Origin: Lachnospiraceae bacterium
GTDB taxonomy: Bacteria; Bacillota; Clostridia; Lachnospirales; Lachnospiraceae
Direction: 5' to 3'
DNA length: 64,000 bases
Assembly (NCBI GenBank): GCA_910574195.1
Contig: CAJTBF010000006.1
Coordinates: 123,739 to 187,738 of the forward strand
The number at the start of each line of letters is the position of its first letter. Position 1 is the stretch's first letter. This document shows, one piece after another, positions 17,842 through 27,503 of this stretch. The notes under the pieces were generated by a model that was not told the origin of the DNA, made no database searches, and saw nothing but the letters and a program-made list of their open reading frames with translations. The translations under genes and the position numbers were made by a program.

Positions 17842-19533
17842 ATGATAAAGCAAATTCGAAACCTGAAAATTAGCTTAAAACTATATATTCTTGTGGGAGT
17901 TGCACTGATTGGTATGCTTGTCATCGGGGGAATTTCTTTTATTTTGATGGGGCGGTTAAATGAGAAAACCAGTGATATCTCAACGAGCTGGCTTCCCAGT
18001 GTGGACACGGCAAGAGACATGACTGCTACGATTTCTAATATCCGTCTCAATGAACTGGGATATCTTACTGCCGTCTCTGATGAGATCGCGAAGTCCAGCC
18101 TTCAATATGTTGAAAAAGAGAAGGGAGATATGGAAGAACTTCTCGCTACATATGAAGGGTTAATTGATAAGGAGGAACGCGGGTTTTATGATACTGCGCG
18201 GGAAGTCTGGACGCAGTACAGCCAGGCGGATGATCAATTGATGGAACTGGCAAAACAGGGCAGAATTGAGGAGGCGCGTTCTATTTTGGATGGAGAATGT
18301 GCGGAACTTTACAACTCTTTGAATATGGCGTTTGATGAAATTGTTGCCTATAACGAACAGGGCAGCGCGGAAGAGACAGATGCAAGCGCCAGACTTTACA
18401 GGAATGCCACCATGGTTCAGGTTGGAATTATGATAGTTGTAATTTTAATCGGAGTCTTTTTCTCCTTTGTAATCATACGTGGAATCAAGCTGCCGATCTT
18501 TGAGATCGAAAAAGCTGCTTCTAAAATGGCGCAGGGAGATCTGGATGTCAACATTTCTTATACGTCCAAGGATGAATTAGGTGTTTTGTCTGATCAGGTG
18601 CGGAACTTGATTCAGAAACTGCAGTTGATTATTGATGATGAGAATAAATTTCTGGCACAGATGGCTTCCGGGGACTTTACGGTAGATTCTGCATGTGAAG
18701 ACGAGTATACGGGAGGATTTTATCCGCTTTTGGTTTCCTTCCGTTCTATTGCAGAGAAACTGAATCATACAATTTTGCAGATCAGTGAAAGTTCCGCACA
18801 GGTTGCGAGTGGTTCCGATCAGGTATCCAGCGGAGCGCAGGCGCTTTCTCAGGGGGCCACAGAGCAGGCCAGTTCTGTGGAGGAGCTCGCCGCTACGATT
18901 AACCAGATTTCCGAAAAGGTGAAGGAGAATGCCGGGTATGCGTCCAAGGCCAGTCAGATGGCGGATCATGTGGGAAGTGAGATGCAGATGAGCAATCAGA
19001 AGATGCAGGAGATGATCCAGGCCATGAACGATATCAGTAGCTGTTCTGATGAGATCAGCAAGATCATCAAGACGATTGAAGATATTGCATTCCAGACCAA
19101 TATTCTTGCCCTCAATGCAGCCGTGGAAGCGGCCCGTGCCGGGACGGCAGGAAAAGGATTTGCTGTTGTGGCGGATGAAGTCCGTAATCTGGCAGGGAAA
19201 AGCGCAGAGGCTTCCAAGAATACGTCTGTGTTGATTGAAAATTCCCTGCGGGCCGTGGAAAATGGAACTCTGATTGCGGATGAGACGGCAAAATCTTTAC
19301 AGCAGACAGTAAAAGGGGTGGAAGAAGTTACGGATATTATCGGACAGATTTCAGAGGCCAGCAATCATCAGGCAGAGGCAATCTCTCAGATTACATTGGG
19401 GATGGATCAGATCTCCAGTGTAGTACAGACTAATTCTGCAACGGCTCAGGAGAGTGCGGCGGCAAGTGAAGAATTGTCCAGCCAATCTCAGCTTATGAAA
19501 GATCTGGTAGGAAGATTCCGGCTAAAGAGCTGA
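17842..19533 (+). CDS. Methyl-accepting chemotaxis protein
   Basis: 563 residues. Transmembrane segments at about 13-33 and 192-214 enclose a four-helix-bundle sensor domain. A HAMP segment follows, then a long cytoplasmic coiled coil with the highly conserved hairpin tip [20 protein letters not shown]. It would signal to CheA/CheW. A GGAGA site precedes ATG 17842. No motility genes are nearby, so it is an orphan receptor, as is common. The ligand is unknown. The 220 bases upstream hold no clear element besides its leader. Confidence 0.95.
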   Translation: MIKQIRNLKISLKLYILVGVALIGMLVIGGISFILMGRLNEKTSDISTSWLPSVDTARDMTATISNIRLNELGYLTAVSDEIAKSSLQYVEKEKGDMEELLATYEGLIDKEERGFYDTAREVWTQYSQADDQLMELAKQGRIEEARSILDGECAELYNSLNMAFDEIVAYNEQGSAEETDASARLYRNATMVQVGIMIVVILIGVFFSFVIIRGIKLPIFEIEKAASKMAQGDLDVNISYTSKDELGVLSDQVRNLIQKLQLIIDDENKFLAQMASGDFTVDSACEDEYTGGFYPLLVSFRSIAEKLNHTILQISESSAQVASGSDQVSSGAQALSQGATEQASSVEELAATINQISEKVKENAGYASKASQMADHVGSEMQMSNQKMQEMIQAMNDISSCSDEISKIIKTIEDIAFQTNILALNAAVEAARAGTAGKGFAVVADEVRNLAGKSAEASKNTSVLIENSLRAVENGTLIADETAKSLQQTVKGVEEVTDIIGQISEASNHQAEAISQITLGMDQISSVVQTNSATAQESAAASEELSSQSQLMKDLVGRFRLKS

Positions 19534-19600
19534 GCAGAGTAGATTTGTTTGATTAAAGATTGTGTTATATACAATATATTGTTTTTAAAAACAGAAAAAG

Positions 19601-19635
19601 AAAAAGCTCCGGAATGGAAATTCCGGGGCTTTTTT
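19601..19635 (+). terminator. Terminator between chemotaxis gene and tRNAs
   Basis: AAAAGCTCCGGAAT / ATTCCGGGGCTTTTTT with a three-base loop. The A-rich 5' side means it could also serve the minus-strand tRNA operon, so it is probably bidirectional. Confidence 0.85.
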
Positions 19636-19637
19636 AG

Positions 19638-19709
19638 AGGCGCAGACCGGATTTGAACCGGTGAATCAGGGTGTTGCAGACCCACGCCTTACCACTTGGC
19701 TACTGCGCC
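19638..19709 (-). tRNA. tRNA-Cys (GCA), copy 1
   Basis: 72 nt. The acceptor GGCGCAG pairs with CTGCGCC and the anticodon is GCA. The gene body is identical to the second copy at 41714-41785 on the plus strand. No CCA is encoded. Confidence 0.96.
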
Positions 19710-19718
19710 TTAAAAATA

Positions 19719-19790
19719 TGACTCCGACGGGAATCGAACCCGTGTTACCGCCGTGAAAGGGCGATGTCTTAACCGCTTGACCACGGAGCC
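19719..19790 (-). tRNA. tRNA-Glu (TTC)
   Basis: 72 nt, anticodon TTC, acceptor GGCTCCG against CGGAGTC. It lies 9 bases upstream of tRNA-Cys and is transcribed with it. Confidence 0.95.
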
Positions 19791-19888
19791 ATGAAAGAAT
19801 CAGCGCTTTCGTGCTGACCGTGATCTATAATACCATAGCTTTTGGGTTTTTGCAAGTATTTTTTCTTGGTTTTTCGGTCTTTTTTATC

Positions 19889-20512
19889 CTAATTTTCCAG
19901 AAAGCTGTTATGAATATAGTCGAGCCGGCCTCGTTCAATCTGGAAACTGGTTTCCAGCATAGAAGTAAATGTATCCAGTGTTCTTTGTGTCTGTCTCATA
20001 TCCGAATTGGAAAAATATTTATCAAATTTGATGGTCAAAATGATCAATACAATCTCAGCCGCTTCTTCCGGCGATTTACAGCGGATGGTTCCTTCTTTGT
20101 TTCCCTGCCGGATAATATCTGCAAGAATCGGACGAAGGTTTCGTATCATAATGTAGATATACTGCTGATGAAGCAGAGCGCTCTGCTGTAGCTCCAGATA
20201 ATTGCCGGCTTCCTGACGGGAGAGTTCGATAGAAGAATCCCGGCAGGTTCGAAAGATGATTTCCATTTTTGTCAAGGCATCCAATGCAGGATTTTGTACC
20301 AACTCTTCCGCTTTTTTGATGGCATCGGAGTAAGAACGTTCGATTACCGCATTTAGAATTTCCTCTTTTGATTTGAAATAATAATAAATACTTCCTTTTC
20401 CGATACCGGCTTCTTTTGCAATATCACTGACAGAGATCAATCGCGTACTTTTTTGATTCATCAGGTTTTGCATGGCATCTAAAATCAAGTTTGTTTTTTT
20501 ACTTTTCTGCAT
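19889..20512 (-). CDS. TetR/AcrR-family regulator
   Basis: 207 residues. The N-terminal HTH reads ISVSDIAKEAGIGKGSIYYYF, the usual TetR recognition helix, and the C-terminal part is a helical ligand domain. It is divergent from the SCP2 / hydrolase / condensation operon, and two TTCGAC-N5-GTCGAA-like inverted repeats occupy the shared promoter region. By analogy with other divergent TetR genes it most likely represses that operon and perhaps itself, and is released by a lipid-like or product ligand; the ligand is inferred only. Confidence 0.9.
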   Translation of the reverse strand: MQKSKKTNLILDAMQNLMNQKSTRLISVSDIAKEAGIGKGSIYYYFKSKEEILNAVIERSYSDAIKKAEELVQNPALDALTKMEIIFRTCRDSSIELSRQEAGNYLELQQSALLHQQYIYIMIRNLRPILADIIRQGNKEGTIRCKSPEEAAEIVLIILTIKFDKYFSNSDMRQTQRTLDTFTSMLETSFQIERGRLDYIHNSFLEN

Positions 20513-20597
20513 GTTCCGTATTCTCCGTAAGTATTTTGAGCGTGTTCGCTTTTTGTTCTAAAAAATTAGTATAACACAATTTGTAGGAAAAAGAAAC

Positions 20598-20626
20598 TTG
20601 ACTGCTGGTCGAAAAAATGGTATTTT
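20598..20626 (+). promoter_or_regulatory. Promoter of the biosynthetic operon
   Basis: TTGACT (20598-20603), a 17-base spacer and TATTTT (20621-20626). Operator 1 overlaps the -35 box and operator 2 lies just after the -10, so a bound repressor would block RNA polymerase. Confidence 0.6.
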
Positions 20627-20656
20627 ATAGAAAGCCAGATTCGACTGTCGGTCGAA
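20598..20656. promoter_or_regulatory. Two TetR-type operators
   Basis: Operator 1 is TTGACTGCTGGTCGAA (20598-20613) and operator 2 TTCGACTGTCGGTCGAA (20640-20656). Operator 2 is a perfect inverted repeat with arms TTCGAC / GTCGAA and a 5-base centre; operator 1 has one arm mismatch. Their spacing of 42 bases is four helical turns. Confidence 0.7.
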
Positions 20657-20760
20657 ACGGAAAGAAAATACAAAAAATTATTAACCATCCAAAAAGGATG
20701 CGGCTGGAGTCGAGAAGGGCAGAAACAAAAAGGCAGAGAAAAAAGGATGAGGCGAACAAG

Positions 20761-21108
20761 ATGACATATGAACAATTAGTAGAAGAGATCAGAACATGTT
20801 TTCAGCAGGCGGATGTAAGCAATGTACAGGAACATATTGCATACCAGTTTAATATTCAGGGAGAAGCAGAGGGGGCTTTCTATGCGGAAATCGCAGAGGG
20901 GAGACTGTCCATTGAACCGTATGAGTATTATGACAGAGACGTACTGTTCACCTGTACGGCAGAAACACTTTTGAAGATTGTAAAAGGAAAGTTAAATGCG
21001 GTACATGCGTTTACTGTCGGAAAACTGAAGGTGGAAGGTAATTTTGACAAAGCATTGATGCTGCAGCAGTTTGCGGAGAGTACAGGGAAGGCAGGAAAGG
21101 AAGCATGA
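20761..21108 (+). CDS. SCP2 sterol-carrier-like domain protein
   Basis: 115 residues from ATG 20761 (MTYEQLVEEI). The pattern DVLFTCTAETLLKIVKGKL then GKLKVEGNFDKALML is typical of SCP2 domains, which hold hydrophobic ligands such as acyl chains in a small tunnel. The upstream in-frame extension to 20617 would start inside the operator and is not believed. It overlaps the hydrolase gene by ATGA. In this operon it probably carries a lipid substrate or product. Confidence 0.75.
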   Translation: MTYEQLVEEIRTCFQQADVSNVQEHIAYQFNIQGEAEGAFYAEIAEGRLSIEPYEYYDRDVLFTCTAETLLKIVKGKLNAVHAFTVGKLKVEGNFDKALMLQQFAESTGKAGKEA

Positions 21109-22046
21109 AAGGATGGAAAGCGCTTCTGGGAACCGGTGCGGTTATGGCGGCGGCAGATGTGGGTACGGCGGAATATTTTTTCCGAAGAGTGATGATTCGG
21201 CAGAACACAAAGACGGAGCGGACGAAAGAGATGTCCGGAACCGACTGGGAAAGTCATATGCCCAAAATTAAAGCGTGGAAAGAATGGATGCTTTCCCAGC
21301 CCCATGAGGATGTGTACATATGGTCGGAAGACGGGCTGAAACTGCATGGGAGCTACTTTCCGGGAGAGGGAAGCAAAAAGAAGATTGTGATTTGTTTTCA
21401 TGGATATACAAGTGATGGAATGAGCGGATTTATCGGACTTTCTAACTATTACCTGCCCAGAGGATATCAGATGCTGCTGGTAGATCAGAGAGCGCATGGA
21501 AAGAGTGAAGGAGACTATATTGGATTTGGCTGCCTGGACCGGAAAGATGCGGTGTGCTGGATTCGGTATATAGAAGAAAAGCTGGGACCGGATTGTGAGA
21601 TTGTACTGCATGGGACCTCGATGGGAGGTGCGACGGTACTGATGGCAAGCGGGCTTTGGCTGGGTCCTTCCGTAAAAGGAATTATATCCGACTGTGCGTT
21701 TACTTCTGCGTGGGATGTATTTACTTATGTATTAAAACAAAGATATCATCTTCCGGCAAGACCCATCATGGAGACTGCCGACCGTATGGCGAAGAAACGC
21801 GCCGGATACGGATTGCGGGAATGTAATGCGGCGGAAGAAGTAAAAAAGGCGACGGTTCCGATCCTTCTGATTCACGGAGACGCGGATACGTTTGTACCAT
21901 GTGAGATGTGCGAAGAGATTCACCGCAATTGTGCTCCCGGGACAGAGAAGTTGATTGTGCCGGGCGCGGGACATTGTGAATCTCACTATGTAGCGACAGA
22001 AGTGGTGGAGGAGAAACTGACAGAATTTCTGTCAAAAGTCTGGTAG
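21105..22046 (+). CDS. Alpha/beta hydrolase with N-terminal membrane anchor
   Basis: 313 residues. The N-terminus has a short hydrophobic anchor (LLGTGAVMAAADVGTA). The hydrolase fold shows the HG oxyanion motif (CFHGYTSDG), the nucleophile elbow GTSMGG with Ser172, the acid in HGDADTF (Asp259 or 261) and His290 in GAGHCES. It is similar to BAAT/YqiK-type cytoplasm-facing or membrane-linked esterases. It overlaps SCP2 upstream and is 16 bases before the condensation gene. In the pathway it could act as a thioesterase or release enzyme; this is inferred. Confidence 0.85.
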   Translation: MKGWKALLGTGAVMAAADVGTAEYFFRRVMIRQNTKTERTKEMSGTDWESHMPKIKAWKEWMLSQPHEDVYIWSEDGLKLHGSYFPGEGSKKKIVICFHGYTSDGMSGFIGLSNYYLPRGYQMLLVDQRAHGKSEGDYIGFGCLDRKDAVCWIRYIEEKLGPDCEIVLHGTSMGGATVLMASGLWLGPSVKGIISDCAFTSAWDVFTYVLKQRYHLPARPIMETADRMAKKRAGYGLRECNAAEEVKKATVPILLIHGDADTFVPCEMCEEIHRNCAPGTEKLIVPGAGHCESHYVATEVVEEKLTEFLSKVW

Positions 22047-22062
22047 AAAGGAACGATATTTT

Positions 22063-23463
22063 ATGAAGAGAATAAATGGAAAAGAGGCATACCCATTGAC
22101 GGCGGCGCAGAAACTGCATTTTTACTATCAGAAATATTGCCCCAAAAAGCAGGTGTTGAATATTGGTACAAGTCTGACGATTCAGCAGAGTCTGGATTTT
22201 GACGCATTGAAACAGGCAGTGTACCAGGCATACGACCGATGTGAAACCATGCGTCTGCGGTTTACGGAAGATACAGAGGGAAATGTATGGCAGTATCTGG
22301 CGGAACGGGAAGAGCGGGATATTGAATTTTTTGATTTTACCGGATGGGAAGGCTGGGCAGCGGAGATGAAGATGCGAGAATGGACATCTGTTCCCTTTGT
22401 GCGATACGATTCGCCTCTGAACCGGGTTGTCATGATTATTACACCGGATGGATTTCAGGGGATTTACCTGCTGGTAGATCATATGACGATGGATGCACAG
22501 TCGTTGATCTTGTTTTTGAAAGATGTGATTGAGATTTATTGTAATATGAAGTATGAAGGAATTGAGTATCCGAAAGAAATGTCCTCTTATCTGAAACAAC
22601 TGGAAAAGGATCTTGCATACGAAGCAAAGAGCAAGGCGCAGAAAAAAGATATTGCGTTTTTTGAAAATCTGATTTCTTCATCGGAACCGATTTTCAACAG
22701 TGCGTTTGGACCAATGAAGCTGGAGGCGGAACGGATCAGTACAGGGAATCCGAAACTACGGGCCGTCACCAATACTTCTACAAACGTAGAAGCAGATATT
22801 GCACTGTTTGAACTGGAAGCAGAACCGTCAAAACGTTTGATGAAATTCTGTGAAGAACATCATATTTCCATGGTGTGTTTATTGATGATGGGATTGCGGA
22901 CCTATTTTCAGAAAGAGAATGGAAACGAGGATGTGTCCATTACAACGACGGTAGCGCGAAGAGCTACTCTGGCGGAGAAGAAGAGCGGCGGAACAAGGAT
23001 TCATTGTTTTCCGTTCCGGACGATTGTGAAAGAAACAGATACCTTTTTAGACGGGCTGAAAATTATCCGGGATGGACAGAACCAGATTTTCCGTCACGCG
23101 AATTATGATCCTACGGCATATTATGCATATCGTAGGGAGTGTTATCATCTGACGCCCGGACAGACCTATGAACCGATGGGGTTGACATATCAGCCGCTGA
23201 CGACAAAGGATAAAGGGCTGGACCGTCTGGGAGACATTCAGTATAAGTCGGCATGGTATAGTAACGGAGCGGCAGCACATGCCCTGTATCTGACCGTGAT
23301 GCACCGGGCACAGGACAATGGATTGAATTTTAGTTTTGAACACCAGACAGGTGTATTTCATTACGAAAAACTGCAGGAAATATATTATTATGTCTGCCGT
23401 ATTCTGTTCCAGGGGATCGAACATCCGGACAGGACGGTCAAAGAAATCATAGATACAGTGTGA
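22063..23463 (+). CDS. Free-standing condensation-type acyltransferase
   Basis: 466 residues, the length of one NRPS condensation domain with no carrier or adenylation domain attached. The active-site HHxxxD appears as DHMTMD (VDHMTMDAQS): the second, catalytic His140 and Asp144 are kept while the first His is Asp. The N-terminal YPLTAAQKLHFYYQ is the usual condensation C1-type start. Such enzymes join an acyl group on a carrier protein to an amine or alcohol. The carrier protein and acyl-AMP ligase are coded next to it. Product unknown. Confidence 0.8.
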   Translation: MKRINGKEAYPLTAAQKLHFYYQKYCPKKQVLNIGTSLTIQQSLDFDALKQAVYQAYDRCETMRLRFTEDTEGNVWQYLAEREERDIEFFDFTGWEGWAAEMKMREWTSVPFVRYDSPLNRVVMIITPDGFQGIYLLVDHMTMDAQSLILFLKDVIEIYCNMKYEGIEYPKEMSSYLKQLEKDLAYEAKSKAQKKDIAFFENLISSSEPIFNSAFGPMKLEAERISTGNPKLRAVTNTSTNVEADIALFELEAEPSKRLMKFCEEHHISMVCLLMMGLRTYFQKENGNEDVSITTTVARRATLAEKKSGGTRIHCFPFRTIVKETDTFLDGLKIIRDGQNQIFRHANYDPTAYYAYRRECYHLTPGQTYEPMGLTYQPLTTKDKGLDRLGDIQYKSAWYSNGAAAHALYLTVMHRAQDNGLNFSFEHQTGVFHYEKLQEIYYYVCRILFQGIEHPDRTVKEIIDTV

Positions 23464-23468
23464 AAGAG

Positions 23469-23540
23469 AATCAGATCTGCAAAGAGTTTCGTGTAATGTG
23501 GAAAAGAATCAGATCTGTAAAGATTTTGGCACGGTGCGGG
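23469..23540. repeat. Short tandem duplication before acp gene
   Basis: AGAATCAGATCTGYAAAGA occurs at about 23468 and about 23503, a 35-base duplication in the leader of the carrier protein gene. Function unknown. Confidence 0.5.
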
Positions 23541-23596
23541 AAAGACCAGGATGCACAGAGAATTTCTATAATGAGAAAAGAGAGAGAGGAAAAGAG

Positions 23597-23821
23597 ATGC
23601 TGGAAGAATTGAAAGATATCATTTGTGAGTATGTGGAAGTAGACCGGAATGCCATTTCGGAAGATTCTCGTTTTGTAGAAGATTTGGGGTTTACCTCGTA
23701 TGATTTTATGAGTATGGTGGGGGAACTGGAAGAGACATTTGATATCGAAGTCGAGGAAAGAGAAGCGGCAGAGATTGTCACTGTGGGGCAGGCTGCCGCA
23801 TACATAGAAAGTCTGCAGTAA
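23597..23821 (+). CDS. Acyl/peptidyl carrier protein
   Basis: 74 residues from ATG 23597, a typical ACP length. The phosphopantetheine site is Ser34 in DLGFTSYDFMSMV, where the usual D-S-L is T-S-Y, and the acidic recognition helix (ELEETFDIEVEEREAAEI) is strong. The variant around the serine suggests a dedicated carrier, not the fatty acid synthase ACP. An Sfp-type transferase able to activate it is coded 3.7 kb downstream. Confidence 0.88.
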   Translation: MLEELKDIICEYVEVDRNAISEDSRFVEDLGFTSYDFMSMVGELEETFDIEVEEREAAEIVTVGQAAAYIESLQ

Positions 23822-23932
23822 CCAGAGAACAGAATTATCATTACACTGTATGCAAGAAGGACATGTGGGATAAAGAATCCGGATCATGCAAAAGGAACGG
23901 AAAAGCTGCCGTGTAAGGAAAAGGAGAATGGA

Positions 23933-25498
23933 ATGAGTGAACAGATGAATACCATGCAGGATATCATCCGTTATGCAGCCGAAACGTATGGGGAAAAACC
24001 GGCAATCCGTTATAAAGTGAAAAAAGAAATTGTGACAAAGACGTATACCGATGTGAAAAAGGACAGTGAGGCATTTAGCCGGGTGTTGGAGCATTTTCAC
24101 ATGTTGGGAGATCATGTGGCGGTTATTGGCCCTACCACTTATGAGTGGATCATCAGCTATTTCGGGACAGTGAACAGCGGGAGTGTAATTGTGCCTTTGG
24201 ACGTGCAGCTCCCCGCAGCGGAAGTATGCGAACTTTTAAAACGGGCAGATATCCGAATGCTGGTGTATGATTCCCTGCGAAAAGATGTGGCGGAACTGGC
24301 CCGACGGATATGCCCGGCAGTGGAATATTATGTCTGTATGCAGGGGGCGGAACACAGGGAGGAATCTGAGCAGGAAAATGTACAGGAAAAAGAACGCGGG
24401 GCAGCAGACAAAAAAATCTGGTCCTGGCGCCGGCTTTTGCAGGAACAGGAAGGCAGTTTTTCATGTACACTGGATTCGGAACGGATGACGGCAATTCTGT
24501 TTACGTCAGGGACGACAGGAAAAAGCAAAGGAGTAATGCTGAGTCATCGGAATCTGACGGAAAACGCTACTTGTCTGGATATGAAAATTCCGGCGGGGAC
24601 GGTCAGTATGACATTGCTGCCGATTCACCACGCGTATTGCTTTTCTATGGATATTTTGAAAGGGCTCTATATTGGAACCGTGATCTGCATCAATGATTCG
24701 ATTATGCATGTTTCGAAAAATCTGAAGCTGTTTAAACCGGAAATCATTCTGCTGGTACCCATGGTCATTGAATCAATTTATAAGAAATTAAAAGAATCCG
24801 GAAAGCTTTTGCCAAAAAAGATGGTGGCAAAAGCCGGTTTGGGCGGCAATCTGAAAACAATCGTCAGTGGAGGCGCATTTCTTGCGCCGGAACTGGTATC
24901 GGAATTTGCAGAATACGGCATCACGATTCTGCAGGGATACGGCATGACGGAATGTTCTCCGGTTATCAGTACGAATCTGTTTTGGGATTCCAGGCCGGGC
25001 TCGGTGGGGAAACTAATGCCCAATTGCGAGGCGAAAGTAGAGGATGGAGAGATCTGGGTAAAGGGCTCCAGCGTCATGCTGGGATATTATAAGATGCCGG
25101 AAGAAACAAAAGAGACTCTTGTGGACGGCTGGCTTCGAACCGGAGATCTGGGTTATGTAGATGAGGATGGATTTGTATTTCTGACCGGGAGAAAAAAGAA
25201 CCTGATTATTCTAAAGAACGGGGAAAATGTGTCTCCGGAAGAATTGGAACAGGAGATTGGCAAGGATCCTTTGGTAAAAGAAGTGATTGTGCGGGAAAAA
25301 GACGCGGTAATCGAAGCGGAAATCTTTCCGGATCTGGAGTATGCGAAGAAAAAGCATCTGCGGGATATACCGGAGAGACTGCAGAAAGTGATCGATACGT
25401 TCAATGAAGGGATGCCGGCGTATAAAAAGGTGCATGCATTAAAGATCAGAGACGAAGAATTTGAGAAAACACCGTCGAAAAAAATTAAAAGATATTAA
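23933..25498 (+). CDS. AMP-dependent acyl-CoA synthetase / acyl-ACP ligase
   Basis: 521 residues of the ANL adenylating family. The phosphate loop is FTSGTTGKSKGVMLSHRN, then YGMTECSP, the ATP-ribose Asp in RTGDLGYVDEDGF and the hinge GRKKNLIILKNGENVSPEEL; a Lys-rich end (EKTPSKKIKRY) carries the catalytic lysine. It resembles long-chain acyl ligases more than amino acid A domains. It would load a fatty or aryl acid onto the carrier protein. A strong terminator follows, so it closes the operon. Confidence 0.9.
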   Translation: MSEQMNTMQDIIRYAAETYGEKPAIRYKVKKEIVTKTYTDVKKDSEAFSRVLEHFHMLGDHVAVIGPTTYEWIISYFGTVNSGSVIVPLDVQLPAAEVCELLKRADIRMLVYDSLRKDVAELARRICPAVEYYVCMQGAEHREESEQENVQEKERGAADKKIWSWRRLLQEQEGSFSCTLDSERMTAILFTSGTTGKSKGVMLSHRNLTENATCLDMKIPAGTVSMTLLPIHHAYCFSMDILKGLYIGTVICINDSIMHVSKNLKLFKPEIILLVPMVIESIYKKLKESGKLLPKKMVAKAGLGGNLKTIVSGGAFLAPELVSEFAEYGITILQGYGMTECSPVISTNLFWDSRPGSVGKLMPNCEAKVEDGEIWVKGSSVMLGYYKMPEETKETLVDGWLRTGDLGYVDEDGFVFLTGRKKNLIILKNGENVSPEELEQEIGKDPLVKEVIVREKDAVIEAEIFPDLEYAKKKHLRDIPERLQKVIDTFNEGMPAYKKVHALKIRDEEFEKTPSKKIKRY

Positions 25499-25505
25499 AA
25501 GATAG

Positions 25506-25550
25506 AATACCCAAAGGACTTTTTATATCTGTCCTTTGGGTATTTTTTTA
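25506..25550 (+). terminator. Terminator of the biosynthetic operon
   Basis: AATACCCAAAGGAC / GTCCTTTGGGTATT, a perfect 14-base stem, followed by a run of seven T. Confidence 0.92.
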
Positions 25551-25640
25551 TACCATAGTATATAGAAAAGCTGCCGGTGTTGTTTTTTGCATTCCATAGT
25601 ATGCGGAAAAACTGTCAATGGCAGGTTTTCCGTATTGATA
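25551..25640. repeat. Dispersed hairpin repeat, family B copies 2 and 3
   Basis: Copy 2 (25551-25590) starts TACCATAGTATATAGAAAAG; copy 3 (25591-25640) starts TTCCATAGTATGCGGAAAAA and folds on itself through CGGAAAAACTGTC / GGCAGGTTTTCCG. The rest of this 380-base gap is AT-rich and holds the leader of the next gene. Confidence 0.65.
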
Positions 25641-25880
25641 TTTCGCGTAACTATTTCGCAGATTTTGACAAAGTGAACAAATATTACCGGAGAATCTGTG
25701 TAAAATCTGTTTGAAATTTCTCGAATTACGGTTGCAATTTGAAAATCATTATACTACAATATTTTATGTGGCGATCATTTTCTTTGATTGAAGTGTATAA
25801 TTTTCATTCGCCTGCAAAGGCAGGCGGTACTCGTTGTCTGACAAAATAATCAAGGTACGGCTGCAAAAGGGAGAGTATGT

Positions 25881-27494
25881 ATGAGTAAAAAAGAAAATAC
25901 ACGTTCTATTCTGGAGATTATGAATGACGTGTTGCGTACAATAAGAGACTATTATGATGCGGAATATGCGTATTATATTGAAAAAGATGAAGAAGAAATT
26001 CTGACAATATATGAATGGTGTGCAGAGAATATACCATGGCAGCGTGATCGGATCAAGATGCTGGAGCCGGAACAGTTTCCAAGATGGGTGAAGAACGAGA
26101 TTATGGATACGAGAGACGAGTGTTATAGTGTATTCCAGCAGATTGGCGAAGGTGTGACGGCCATTCTTGCAGTAGTGAGTGTGCATCGCGGAGGCTGCGA
26201 ACTGTCCCTGATGCGGGCAGTTCTTCCCTTTATTTCCCAGGCAATCATTCTACAGAAGACACAGAAGCAGCAGGAGTATCTGAGTTATCATGATGATCTG
26301 ACCGGGCTTTTGAATCGGAATAGTTTTGTGGGATATATTGCGGAGAGTAAGGAAAAGAAACTGAAATCAGCCGGGGTATTGTCAGCGGATATCAACGGAC
26401 TGAAGAATTTTAACCGGGAGTTCGGCAGGGAATATGGAGACGAGGTGGTAATCCGTGTCGGAGAGATTCTGGAAGAGTATTTCCGAAGCGGGAATGTGTA
26501 TCGTCTGACGGGGGACGAATATCTGGTGATCATTGAGAATATTTCCTATGAGCGGTTTATGAAGGGGGTACACGGGGCCCATGACAGACTGGATAATATC
26601 AGCCTGGGGTTGGTGACGTTTGGGTATGCATGGGAGAAAATCGATATTGATGTGGACGGGTTGGTCTCTTCCGCAGAGAACATGATGCAGGAAGAGAAGA
26701 AGAAGTATTATAAGAATCTCCGGAAAGGGCATCATGAACCAATCATCAAGCAGGATTTGCTGGATGATATTAAGGACGGCAATTTTATTGTCTGTCTGGT
26801 TCCGATTATGGATACCCAGTCCAAAGAAGTGGTTGGCGCCGAGGCGGTGGTACGTTATCATCATAAGGATCTTGGAATTATGAATCCGGAACGTTATATC
26901 CGCCTGCTGGAGGAGACCAGATTGTCCTGCCATCTGGATCTGCATGTTTTTGAAGAAGTGTGCAGGACGTTGCGGCGATGGGAGACGGAGGATCGGCCCA
27001 TGGTTCCGATTTCCGTAAATTTTGCGGGGTCGACGCTGCGGCAGGATCACATTACAGAGAAGATGCTGGAGATTGTGGAGAAGCATCATGTGTCCTGTGA
27101 ATATCTGCAGGTAGAGGTGTCGGAATCGATTGGGAATATGAATCAGGAGATGCTGGCGGAGACAAGCAACAAGATCCGGAAGGCAAATATCCGGGTAATT
27201 CTGGATCGTTTCGGGGCGAAGAATTCCAGTTTTTCGATTCTTACAATCATGGAGTTTGACGGCTTAAAGCTGGACCAGACTCTGGTAGATAATATTATAG
27301 GCAACGGGCGAAACCAGGTGGTGGCACAATCGGTGATTGATATCTGTAAGAGGCTGGAAGTCAGTGTATCTGCGGCAGGCGTGGAGACACAGGATCAATT
27401 GAATATGCTGGAGGAGATGGGGTGTGACTCGGTACAGGGAACACTGTTCAATAAACCGATCACCATCGACACTTTTGAGAAGAGGTATATGTAG
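25881..27494 (+). CDS. Degenerate GGDEF-EAL protein with N-terminal sensor
   Basis: 537 residues. A GAF-like region (about 10-130) precedes a diguanylate cyclase-like domain starting at YHDDLTGLLNRNSF whose signature is TGDEY instead of GGDEF. An EAL-like domain follows in which EAL reads EAV (VVGAEAVVRYHH) and the DDFG loop reads DRFG. Both catalytic sites therefore look damaged, so it is more likely a nucleotide-binding or protein-interaction regulator than an enzyme. It is 9 bases upstream of the phosphopantetheinyl transferase gene, an unusual pairing. Confidence 0.85.
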   Translation: MSKKENTRSILEIMNDVLRTIRDYYDAEYAYYIEKDEEEILTIYEWCAENIPWQRDRIKMLEPEQFPRWVKNEIMDTRDECYSVFQQIGEGVTAILAVVSVHRGGCELSLMRAVLPFISQAIILQKTQKQQEYLSYHDDLTGLLNRNSFVGYIAESKEKKLKSAGVLSADINGLKNFNREFGREYGDEVVIRVGEILEEYFRSGNVYRLTGDEYLVIIENISYERFMKGVHGAHDRLDNISLGLVTFGYAWEKIDIDVDGLVSSAENMMQEEKKKYYKNLRKGHHEPIIKQDLLDDIKDGNFIVCLVPIMDTQSKEVVGAEAVVRYHHKDLGIMNPERYIRLLEETRLSCHLDLHVFEEVCRTLRRWETEDRPMVPISVNFAGSTLRQDHITEKMLEIVEKHHVSCEYLQVEVSESIGNMNQEMLAETSNKIRKANIRVILDRFGAKNSSFSILTIMEFDGLKLDQTLVDNIIGNGRNQVVAQSVIDICKRLEVSVSAAGVETQDQLNMLEEMGCDSVQGTLFNKPITIDTFEKRYM

Positions 27495-27503
27495 GAAGAG
27501 GTC

